From assembly GCA_031549325.1 (NCBI GenBank), contig JAVBQA010000113.1, positions 1 to 23,805 of the forward strand: a DNA stretch of 23,805 nt. The letters are read 5' to 3'. Source of the DNA: JAJDGF01 sp031549325 (lineage in GTDB: Bacteria > Bacillota > Clostridia > Christensenellales > Aristaeellaceae). The notes beneath the pieces were generated by a model, which was not told the origin of the DNA, searched no databases, and was given only the letters and a program-made list of their open reading frames with translations. Of this stretch, positions 1 through 7,356 are shown one piece after another. How positions within the stretch are numbered: the first letter of the stretch is position 1; each line of letters opens with the position of its first letter. Made by a program: the position numbers and the translations under genes.

Positions 1-1
1 C

Positions 2-3000
2 GGCAACGTGACGCTGAACCAAATCGTGGTGACCGATAGCCTGATGGGGACGCTGGGCACGATTCCGAGCCTGGCCCCGGGCGCGGAGCACACCTACAAC
101 TACACCTACAAGGTGACGGCGGCGGATGTCGAGGCGGGTCACGTGCACAACGCGGCGACGTCGAAGCCGAGCGACGGCGACGACGACGACGACGACGAAG
201 ACGAGCCGACGTACAAAGCGCGGGTGCAGGTCGTGAAGACCGTGACGAACAACCCCGCGGACAACATCGCTTACAAGCTGGATGAGATGATCACCTATCG
301 CCTGGTGGTGAAGAACGTTGGCAACGTGACGCTGACAGGCATCGTTGTGACGGACAGCAGGCGCGGCGGCTGGAGCGACACGATCGGGTCCCTGGTTGTG
401 GGTGCGGAAAAGGAGTACACCTATAGCTACAAGGTGACACCGGCGGACATCTCGGCAGGCCATGTGGACAACACGGCGATCGCGCGTCCTGCGAATGGCC
501 CGGAGGGCAGGGACAGCAAGGATGTCTTCACAGAGACGGCCGGACCGCGCGTGACGGTGACCAAGACCGTGACGAGCGTGCCCAGGAACGGCAGCACCTA
601 CGCGCTGAATGAGATGGTCAGCTACAAGCTGGTTGTGAAGAACACCGGCAACATCGTGCTGACGGGCATCGTGGTGACGGACAGCAAGCGCGCTGGCTGG
701 AGCGACACGATCTCTAGCCTGGCTCCGGGGGCGGAGAAGGAATACAGCTACACGTACTCAGTGACCGAGGATGACATCAAGGCGGGCAAGGTGCACAACA
801 TCGCGACGGCGAAGCCGGCCAACGGACCGGAAGGCAAGGACGAGAAGGAGACGCCGACCGATCCGAAGGTTGCAAAGTCTAAGGTCACTAAGTCCGTGAC
901 CAGCACGCCCGCCAACGGCGAGAAGTACGTGCTGGGCGAGACGATCGCGTACAAGGTTGTCGTGAAGAACATCGGCAACGTGACGCTGCACAACATCGTC
1001 GTGGAAGACAGCCTGGTGGGCACGCTGCCCATGATCACGAGCCTGGCCCCGGACGCTGAGCAAACCTTGTCTTACACCTACGTGGTGACGGCTGCGGACG
1101 TCGAGGCGGGCCACGTGCTGAACGTGGCGACGGCGAAGCCGAGCGACGGCGACGACGACGATGACGACGAAGACACCCCGACCTACAAGGCGAAGGCGCA
1201 GGTCATCAAGACGGTAACCAGCACGCCCGACAACGGATTCGCGTACGTGCTGGGTGAGGAGATCTTCTACAAGCTGATCGTGAAGAACATCGGTAACGTG
1301 ACGCTGACCAGCATCCGCATGAGCGACACCAGGCGCCCGGGCTGGAATGAAGTGATCTCGAGCCTGGTTGTGGGCGGCGAGAAGGAGTACACCTACAGCT
1401 ACGTGGTGACCGCAGCTGACGTCGCCAAGGGCTTCGTGGACAACGTGGCGACGGCCAAACCGTCGAACGGGCCTGAAGCCAAGGACACCAAGACGGTGGA
1501 AACCGAGATCGCGGCGCCGCGCCTGACCGTGACCAAGACTGTGACCCCGCCGGCGAACGGCAGCACCTACGCGCTGGACGAGACGGTGACGTTCAAGGTT
1601 GTGGTGCAGAACACGGGCAACGTGGATCTGCTGAACATCCGGGTGACGGATAGCAAGCGCACTGGCTGGAGCGATACGATTTCCAGCCTTACGCCGGGCG
1701 AGAAGAGGGAGTATCCGTACACCTACACCGTGTCTGAGAGCGACATCCGCTCCGGCAAGGTGCACAACATCGCCACGGCAAAGGCCTCGGATGGCACGAC
1801 CGGCCAGGATGAGGTTGACGAACCCACCGATCCGGTGGACGCGCAGGCACAGACCACGAAGTCCGTGACCAACGCGCCCGCCAACGGCATCGCGTTTGTG
1901 AGGGGCGAGACGATCAATTACAAGGTGGTTGTGGAGAACATCGGCAACGTGACGCTGCACAACATCGAAGTGATCGACGAACTTGAGGGCACCGGCAGGA
2001 TTCTGGGCAGGATCGCCAGCCTGGCCCCCGGCCAAGTGAGGGAATACACCTACACGCACATTGTCACCCAGGAAGATGAGGAAAGAGGCAATGTGCACAA
2101 CGTGGCGACGGCAACGCCTGACGACGGCGACGGTGACGACGACGAGGAAGACACCAAGATCTACAAGGCGCGCGTGCAGGTCACCAAGACGGTGACGAGC
2201 ACGCCGAAGAACGGCCTGACCTACGCGCTGGGCGAGGAGATCAAGTACCGCCTGGTCGTGAGGAGCGTCGGCAATGTGGATCTGCTGAACGTCCTCGTAA
2301 CCGACACCAGGCGTGCCGGCTGGAGTGACACGATTTCGAGGCTCGCTGTGGGTCTGGAGAGGCAGTACGATTACACCTACGTGGTGACCGAGGACGACAT
2401 CAAGGCTGGCGGCGTCACCAACGTTGCGACCGCGAAGCCGTCGAACGGTCCGGAGGGCAGGGGCACCACCGACTCCAAGACCGACGCGAAGAACCCGCAG
2501 TCCAAGGTTGAGAAGAGCGTGCTCAGCACGCCGTCCAACGGCATCGCCTACCTCGAGAACGAGCTGATCTTGTACCGCGTGCTTGTGACCAACGTTGGCA
2601 ACATCACGCTGCACAACCTCACCGTGACCGACGCGCTGATGAAGCCGGATGGCAAAGTGAGCATCCCCTCGCTGGCTCCGGGCGCATCGAAAGACTGGTT
2701 CTACAGCCACCGCGTAACTGCGGCCGACATCGAGGCGGGCCATGTGGTGAACGTGGCGACGTCCGACAGTGATGACGGCGGCGGAGACGACGACGAGGAA
2801 GACACCAAGACCTACAAGCCGCGTGCGGAAGTGATCAAGACCATCACCAACGCGCCGGAAAACGGCCAGCACTATATGCTGGGCGAGACCATCACCTACA
2901 GGATCGTCGTGAAGAGTGTCGGCAACGTGGATCTGCTGAATGTCCTGGTGACGGACAGCAAGCGTCCGGGCTGGAGCGATCTCATTGCGACCCTGGCGCC

Positions 3001-3783
3001 AGGCGATGAGAAAGCCTACGCCTACACCTACGTGGTGACCGAGGCCGACATCCGCGCCGGCGGCGTGCACAACGTCGCGACCGCGAAGCCGTCAAACGGC
3101 CCGCAGGCCACTGCGGAGAAGGATGCGCCCACCGAGCCGCTGCGCGTGGAGGTCAAGGTTGAAAAGACCGTAACCAGCACACCGGCGAACGGCCAGCGGT
3201 ACGTGCTGGGCGAGACGATCGACTATCGCATCGTCGTCAGCAACACTGGCAACGTGACGCTCCGCAACATCGTCGTGACCGACAGCAAACTGCCTGACTG
3301 GAAGGAGACCATCCTCGTGCTGGCGCCGGGCGTGAACCGCTCGTTCTTGTACAGCTACACCGTGACCGAGGCTGATGTGGAGGCCGAGAAGGTCGTCAAC
3401 AGGGCCACGGCGACGCCGGATGAAGGCGATCCGGATGAGGATGAGGAAGAATCGCCAATCTCCAACCCGAGGCTGAAGGTCACCAAGACCGCAACCAGCA
3501 CGCCGCCGAACGGCACTGGATACAAGGTCGGCGAGAAGATCGCCTTCCAGGTGGTTGTGGAGAACATCGGAAACGAGATCCTGACCAATGTGAAGGTAAC
3601 GGATAGCAAGCTGCCCGACTGGAGCCAGACCATTGCAACCTTGGCTCTGGGCGGAAAGCAGACCTTCACTTACGAGTACACGGTCACCGAGGCAGACGCC
3701 CTGGAGGGCAAGGTGGTGAACACCGCGACCGCAACCGCAACCTTCGGTAGCCGGACGATTACCGCGACGTCCACCGTGGAAAC
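2..3783 (+). repeat. Twelve tandem ~324-bp coding repeats (DUF11-like modules)
   Basis: The codons for the conserved GN(V/I/E) motif begin at 2, 320, 647, 974, 1292, 1616, 1943, 2270, 2597, 2921, 3248 and 3569, a spacing of 318-327 bp. Modules fall into types. Type A lacks the GW motif and ends in an Asp-rich linker (modules 1, 4, 7, 9). Types B and C carry TD(S/T)(R/K)..GW. The order reads A-B-C, A-B-C, A-B, A-B-C-C', which implies expansion in blocks of three with one C module missing. Confidence 0.85.
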
Positions 3784-4126
3784 CCCGACCGATCCTTTGT
3801 ATCTGCTGACGGTGAGGCACTTGTACGCCAACGGCAGTGTTGCCAGGCCCGAGGTCAGGGTGTACCTGCACAAGGATGCTCCCTACAGCTACTCGGCCTA
3901 CAACATCTCCGGGTACACTGCGAACCCGAAGTCGGTGAGCGGAATCATGCCGGCCCATGACCTGATCCTGACCTTCGTGTACACGGCCACAGGTGGTGGA
4001 GACGACGGCAACGGAGACGACGGCAACGGAGACGACGGCGATATCGACGGTGACGAGCTCATTGATGAGTACGGCATCCCAATGGCTAGCGCCGGTGCCA
4101 GAAACGTGGGCGACTGCTTCGAGTAA
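2..4126 (+). CDS. Giant secreted DUF11-like repeat surface protein, 5' truncated
   Basis: The reading frame is open from the first base, and the first visible residues (GNVTLN) lie in the middle of a repeat, so the true start is upstream; the GTG at 8 is not a credible start. The visible part has 12 DUF11/DUF7507-like Ig-type beta-sandwich modules of 106-109 residues, recognised by K(T/S)VT..P.NG at the start, VVKN.GNVTL in the middle and V.NVATA.P near the end. Many modules are joined by acidic linkers (Asp/Glu runs) that could bind calcium. After the last module (about residue 1262 onward, counted from position 8) comes a MucBP-like segment (LTVRHLYANG ... GYTANPKS ... FVYT). Then follow a GGDDGNGDDGN linker and a tail, IDEYGIPMASAG ... 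NVGDCFE. No LPXTG motif or C-terminal membrane helix is present, so sortase anchoring is not supported. A role in adhesion or as an extracellular stalk is inferred from the family. The super-repeat order is given under repeats. Confidence 0.9.
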   Translation, partial: GNVTLNQIVVTDSLMGTLGTIPSLAPGAEHTYNYTYKVTAADVEAGHVHNAATSKPSDGDDDDDDEDEPTYKARVQVVKTVTNNPADNIAYKLDEMITYRLVVKNVGNVTLTGIVVTDSRRGGWSDTIGSLVVGAEKEYTYSYKVTPADISAGHVDNTAIARPANGPEGRDSKDVFTETAGPRVTVTKTVTSVPRNGSTYALNEMVSYKLVVKNTGNIVLTGIVVTDSKRAGWSDTISSLAPGAEKEYSYTYSVTEDDIKAGKVHNIATAKPANGPEGKDEKETPTDPKVAKSKVTKSVTSTPANGEKYVLGETIAYKVVVKNIGNVTLHNIVVEDSLVGTLPMITSLAPDAEQTLSYTYVVTAADVEAGHVLNVATAKPSDGDDDDDDEDTPTYKAKAQVIKTVTSTPDNGFAYVLGEEIFYKLIVKNIGNVTLTSIRMSDTRRPGWNEVISSLVVGGEKEYTYSYVVTAADVAKGFVDNVATAKPSNGPEAKDTKTVETEIAAPRLTVTKTVTPPANGSTYALDETVTFKVVVQNTGNVDLLNIRVTDSKRTGWSDTISSLTPGEKREYPYTYTVSESDIRSGKVHNIATAKASDGTTGQDEVDEPTDPVDAQAQTTKSVTNAPANGIAFVRGETINYKVVVENIGNVTLHNIEVIDELEGTGRILGRIASLAPGQVREYTYTHIVTQEDEERGNVHNVATATPDDGDGDDDEEDTKIYKARVQVTKTVTSTPKNGLTYALGEEIKYRLVVRSVGNVDLLNVLVTDTRRAGWSDTISRLAVGLERQYDYTYVVTEDDIKAGGVTNVATAKPSNGPEGRGTTDSKTDAKNPQSKVEKSVLSTPSNGIAYLENELILYRVLVTNVGNITLHNLTVTDALMKPDGKVSIPSLAPGASKDWFYSHRVTAADIEAGHVVNVATSDSDDGGGDDDEEDTKTYKPRAEVIKTITNAPENGQHYMLGETITYRIVVKSVGNVDLLNVLVTDSKRPGWSDLIATLAPGDEKAYAYTYVVTEADIRAGGVHNVATAKPSNGPQATAEKDAPTEPLRVEVKVEKTVTSTPANGQRYVLGETIDYRIVVSNTGNVTLRNIVVTDSKLPDWKETILVLAPGVNRSFLYSYTVTEADVEAEKVVNRATATPDEGDPDEDEEESPISNPRLKVTKTATSTPPNGTGYKVGEKIAFQVVVENIGNEILTNVKVTDSKLPDWSQTIATLALGGKQTFTYEYTVTEADALEGKVVNTATATATFGSRTITATSTVETPTDPLYLLTVRHLYANGSVARPEVRVYLHKDAPYSYSAYNISGYTANPKSVSGIMPAHDLILTFVYTATGGGDDGNGDDGNGDDGDIDGDELIDEYGIPMASAGARNVGDCFE
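3998..4039 (+). repeat. 15-bp tandem repeat coding for GDDGN linker
   Basis: GGAGACGACGGCAAC occurs twice in tandem, followed by a 12-base partial third copy. It encodes the acidic flexible linker between the MucBP-like segment and the C-terminal tail of the surface protein. Confidence 0.8.
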
Positions 4127-4139
4127 ACTCGAGGAACTG

Positions 4140-4172
4140 CCTGGAGCCGCCAAAACATAAGGCGGCTCCAGG
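4140..4172 (+). terminator. Hairpin after the surface-protein gene (terminator-like, no U-tract)
   Basis: CCTGGAGCCGCC and GGCGGCTCCAGG form a perfect 12-bp stem with a 9-nt loop, 13 bases after the stop codon. No T-run follows, so it may be a leaky terminator or a 3'-stabilising hairpin that allows read-through into the solute-binding protein gene. Confidence 0.55.
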
Positions 4173-4261
4173 ACTCCCCACACAACTCGAGTATGGAACG
4201 GATGCGCGAACCAAAAAAATGAGGGAAATGCCGTGTGCTACACATCAAAGGAGGCTATAAA

Positions 4262-6319
4262 GTGAAGAGGTTGTTGGGATGGGTACTCGCCATTGCGCTG
4301 CTGCTTACACCGGTTGCCGCGTACGCGGGGGAAATTGAGGGGCTAATGGCCGAGGATGCCGCTGTTGTCCAATCCAGACAAACGGCGCTCCCGGTACCGA
4401 AAATGGTGCAAGACTCGATTGGGCTCCAAGCGGGCACTGAGCTGGTGGTGGGCGCCACCACACAAATGAGCGGATCCTTCGCGACCGACCTGTTTGGCAT
4501 GAACACCGCGGATCTGGACGTGCGCGCTCTGCTGCACGGCTATACCACCATCGTGTGGAGCACCCTAGGCGCCACCCTCAATGGCGTGGCGGTGGTGAAC
4601 CTGATCAGCACGGCCAACAGCGACGGAAGCCGCACCTACACGTTTGAAATCGCAAAGAATCTGACCTACAACAACGGCCAGGCGATCACCGCGAAGGATT
4701 ACGTGTTCTCCCTGCTGCTGTCGGGTGCTCCGGAAATCGAGGAGCTCGGCGGCGCACCGCGCGGAATGGACTTCCTGGTGGGCTATGGCGCATACCGCTC
4801 CGGCCAGAGCGAGAAGATCCAGGGCGTCAGGCTGCTCTCGGATTATTCATTCTCCATGCAGGTCAGCTCGAGCTATATGCCGTACTTCTACGGGCTCGCG
4901 GTGCTGGGCGTGACCCCCTATCCGGTCGAGGTCATCGCGCCCGGTTGCACCGTGGCCGATGATGGCGACGGCGCCTATATGACGGCATCGGGCAGCGCGA
5001 CGTCTGTCGCTGGCCCGAGCGGGTCGATTCCGGCGGGCGCGTTCACGGCCGATCTGCTGAGGCAGACGCTGCTTGATCCGACAAATGGCTATGTCTACAA
5101 CCCCCGCATCACCAGCGGGCCCTACCAGTTGACGTCGTTTAACAAGGATGCGCACGAGGCGCGCTTCACTGTGAACACGAATTACCTGGGCAACTTTGAA
5201 GGCCAGCGTCCTCACATCGAGAAACTGGTGTTCAAGCAGCTTCAAAACGAAACCATGGTAAGCCAATTCCAGAGCGGCAGCGTCGGCCTGGTCAACAAAA
5301 TCACCAACATCGATGCCTTCAATGCCGCACATGACTTGGTGACACTGGAGGGCGTGGGAAGACTCTCCGATTATCCCCGCGCGGGCTTCGCGTTCCTGTC
5401 CTTTGCCTGCGATCAGCAGCCAACCTCATCGGTGGCGGTTCGCAATGCCATCGCGCGCTGCATCGACAAGGCGGAGTTGCTGGAACAGACCATCGGCAGA
5501 GACCGCGGGCTGGTCGTGCATGGCTACTACGGCCTGGGCCAGTGGATGATGACCACCGTCGTGCAGACGGACGCGGGCGAGATAAACGCCGCCACTGCGG
5601 TGGAGCAGTTCGCTGTGACCATGGATCTGGAGGCCGCCAAGCAGCTGCTGATTGACGATGGCTGGACGCTGAACCAAGAAGGTCAGCCGTTCACCGAAGG
5701 CGCGAATGAAGTGCGCTGCAAAGAGATCAACGGCGCGATCGTGCCGCTCATGATCAAATGGGCCAAGAGCTCGGGCAACGAAGTGGCGGATGCGCTCGAA
5801 GAGAGGCTGCAGTACGCGTTCGGGCAGGTGGGCATTGGCTTGGAGGTCACGGTGATGCCGTTCTCCAACCTGCTGCGCAAGTACTACACCGCCGACAAGA
5901 CCGAGTATAATATGTTTTACCTGGCGAGCAACTTCACCTATTTGTTCGATCCGTACTACGAGTTCAACACGGCAGAGGAGTATATGGGGCTGGTCAACGC
6001 GACCGGGCTTCGTGACGAGCAGCTGATGAACCTGGCATCCGATATGCGCCACACCGATCCGCAGGACGCCGCTGGTTACATCACCAAGTGGATGGCGTTC
6101 CAGACGCGCTGGGTGCAGGTAATGCCCATGGTTCCGCTCTACTCCAATGTGTACTCCGATCTGTATGTGGATGACCTTCAGGGGTACGAAATCGGCGTGC
6201 ATTCCAGCTGGGCTTCGGCCATCCCCTACGCGTACATCTCAGATGTGCCGCTCGCTTTGCCGCCGAGTGCCGATGAGGAATTGTCCTTCGAGGATACCGA
6301 ATTGGATGTGGCGGGCTAA
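4262..6319 (+). CDS. Family 5 extracellular solute-binding protein (peptide/oligopeptide type)
   Basis: This 685-residue protein is the ligand-binding component typical of peptide or nickel ABC importers (SBP_bac_5). The start is GTG at 4262, placed 7 nt after a strong AAAGGAGG; the in-frame GTG at 4235 precedes that site and is rejected. The N-terminus MKRLLGWVLAIALLLTPVAAYAG is a signal peptide with a probable signal peptidase I site (AYA|G). There is no lipobox cysteine, although most Gram-positive solute-binding proteins are lipoproteins. Family features include TYTFEIAKNLTYNNGQ and ITAKDYVFSLLL near residues 120-160, and the RNAIARCIDKAELL segment in the second lobe. No permease or ATPase gene lies beside it and a terminator follows, so it is an orphan here. 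The substrate cannot be told from sequence. Confidence 0.88.
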   Translation: MKRLLGWVLAIALLLTPVAAYAGEIEGLMAEDAAVVQSRQTALPVPKMVQDSIGLQAGTELVVGATTQMSGSFATDLFGMNTADLDVRALLHGYTTIVWSTLGATLNGVAVVNLISTANSDGSRTYTFEIAKNLTYNNGQAITAKDYVFSLLLSGAPEIEELGGAPRGMDFLVGYGAYRSGQSEKIQGVRLLSDYSFSMQVSSSYMPYFYGLAVLGVTPYPVEVIAPGCTVADDGDGAYMTASGSATSVAGPSGSIPAGAFTADLLRQTLLDPTNGYVYNPRITSGPYQLTSFNKDAHEARFTVNTNYLGNFEGQRPHIEKLVFKQLQNETMVSQFQSGSVGLVNKITNIDAFNAAHDLVTLEGVGRLSDYPRAGFAFLSFACDQQPTSSVAVRNAIARCIDKAELLEQTIGRDRGLVVHGYYGLGQWMMTTVVQTDAGEINAATAVEQFAVTMDLEAAKQLLIDDGWTLNQEGQPFTEGANEVRCKEINGAIVPLMIKWAKSSGNEVADALEERLQYAFGQVGIGLEVTVMPFSNLLRKYYTADKTEYNMFYLASNFTYLFDPYYEFNTAEEYMGLVNATGLRDEQLMNLASDMRHTDPQDAAGYITKWMAFQTRWVQVMPMVPLYSNVYSDLYVDDLQGYEIGVHSSWASAIPYAYISDVPLALPPSADEELSFEDTELDVAG

Positions 6320-6387
6320 GCGGGAACCATCGATTCATCGCGCTTCATCGAGGCGCGCGAACTAGAAACCACCCCATCAAATCATGT

Positions 6388-6419
6388 AAAAAGGCCGTCG
6401 CTTCCGCGATGGCCTTTTT
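6388..6419 (+). terminator. Rho-independent terminator after the solute-binding protein gene
   Basis: AAAAAGGCCGTCGC, a TTCC loop and GCGATGGCCTTTTT form a stem of about 14 bp (one G-U pair) ending in five Ts. The A-rich left side means it could also work for minus-strand transcription. Confidence 0.9.
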
Positions 6420-6432
6420 GCGTGTCGCCCTC

Positions 6433-6590
6433 ATACCAATTCAAAATCGTAACGCCACGTCGCGCCGGATTTTTTCCGCCCTGCGGCGTCGCCCTCCGCT
6501 TAGCGTAGCTCTGCTACGCTGCACTTCAGCTCCTTGCAGGGCGAAAAAAACTCTCGCCGCTTTGGAGGCGTTACTATTTTTCATCGGTAT
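6433..6590. repeat. 158-bp imperfect palindrome (MITE/REP-like element)
   Basis: The two ends are near-perfect inverted copies. ATACC...AAAAT.GTAACGCC on the left (from 6433) matches the reverse complement of GGCGTTAC.ATTTT...GGTAT on the right (to 6590), with 20 of 24 positions equal. Further inside, TTTTTTCCGCCCTGC (6470-6484) pairs with GCAGGGCGAAAAAAA (6536-6550). The centre holds AGCGTAGC-TCT-GCTACGCT (6502-6520), a perfect 8-bp hairpin. No convincing gene lies in it. The layout fits a non-autonomous miniature element or a large repeated RNA hairpin; no target-site duplication was identified. Confidence 0.6.
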
Positions 6591-6659
6591 CAGCGGGCCA
6601 TGCGGCAACACAGGGCTCGCGCCGCGAGGATTGGCGGCGGATACGCAGGGCTGTGTAGA

Positions 6660-6677
6660 CCTCCCCTTGCGGGGAGG
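6660..6677 (-). terminator. GC-rich hairpin downstream of the minus-strand small protein gene
   Basis: CCTCCCC and GGGGAGG form a 7-bp stem with a TTGC loop, 13 bases beyond the stop codon of the gene at 6690-7256. No U-tract follows on the minus strand, so a terminator role is only possible. The rest of 6591-6689 shows nothing recognisable. Confidence 0.3.
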
Positions 6678-6689
6678 AATGCAGGGTTA

Positions 6690-7256
6690 TCATGGAATGG
6701 CGGTGTACGTGAAATTATTGCCCGGCACGTTCATGCTCACACTGGGGATCGAGTAGCTGGGCGGCGCCGCAACAAACCCGGTCTGGATTGACGGCGTGAT
6801 CATCACGTTCGCGCCCGAAAAGGCCGCAAACGCGTAGTTGCCGCCGGCATCGGTGGTGGTGGCTTGGTTTACGCCGTCGACCGCGTAGAACACGGTGATG
6901 CCCTGAACGCTGGGCAGCCCGGAGACGGCGCCAGAGATCGTGAAGGGGGCCGTGACCTGGGTTAGCGTGAAGTCCAGATTGGCGCGGTCAAAGCACGCAG
7001 TGAAGCTGTAGTTTTCCGGCGATACCCTGACGCCCACCAGCATTCCCGTGGAGATAACCACACAAGCGCCGCGCAAAGCGGTGATGGTGTAGCGACCATT
7101 GGCATCGGTGGTGGTTGTGAGGGTTCTGCAGTTCACCGTGTACTCAATCGGGAAGCCGCTCACCGGACCGGACGCGTTTGAAACCGCGCCGCTGAGCACC
7201 ACATCACGAATGCAACAAGAATCCCACCAGGAATCCCACCAAAAATTATTACACAT
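6690..7256 (-). CDS. Trp/Cys-headed protein with two carboxypeptidase-regulatory-like (Ig-type) modules
   Basis: This 188-residue protein is of unknown function. The ATG at 7256 lies after a purine-rich GGGGGAGAG site; the frame stays open further upstream but without a better start. The N-terminus is MCNNFWWDSWWDSCCIRD, a tandem WWDS repeat followed by two cysteines, and is not a signal peptide. Two similar beta-sandwich modules of about 80 residues follow. Each begins SGAVS, has a T(T)TTDA.G.Y sequence in the middle and ends in a PENYSF or PPSYSI type strand. This pattern is that of carboxypeptidase-regulatory-like or SdrD/Cna-B-like folds, commonly surface-exposed. Export could be non-classical, or the protein could be a spore or cell-surface component; both are speculation. 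It lies 100 bp after the FAD-Rieske gene on the same strand. Confidence 0.72.
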   Translation of the reverse strand: MCNNFWWDSWWDSCCIRDVVLSGAVSNASGPVSGFPIEYTVNCRTLTTTTDANGRYTITALRGACVVISTGMLVGVRVSPENYSFTACFDRANLDFTLTQVTAPFTISGAVSGLPSVQGITVFYAVDGVNQATTTDAGGNYAFAAFSGANVMITPSIQTGFVAAPPSYSIPSVSMNVPGNNFTYTAIP

Positions 7257-7356
7257 AATTGTCTCTCCCCCGTCTTTAGGATTGGGCGCCTCGACAAAAC
7301 CCGACAAGCACCCAAGACAGACTATGCGAGGGGCGAAAAACAGTTGACAGGCAGCA

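Noticed and set aside
758..3070. Very long minus-strand open frame opposite the repeat protein
   Set aside because: It mirrors the repeats of the sense gene, is rich in His/Arg/Val as antisense frames of GC-rich repeats are, and has no ribosome site or known domain.
2..3783. CRISPR array, considered because of the regular repeat spacing
   Set aside because: The units are about 324 bp, diverged and in one open coding frame, so they are protein modules.
4235..4261. Upstream GTG start for the solute-binding protein
   Set aside because: It would put the AAAGGAGG ribosome site inside the coding region and add residues before a well-formed signal peptide.
6420..6800. Plus-strand open frames of 85-115 codons over the palindromic element
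   Set aside because: They lack ribosome sites, run through the inverted repeat and into the antisense of the WWDS protein gene, and show no domain.
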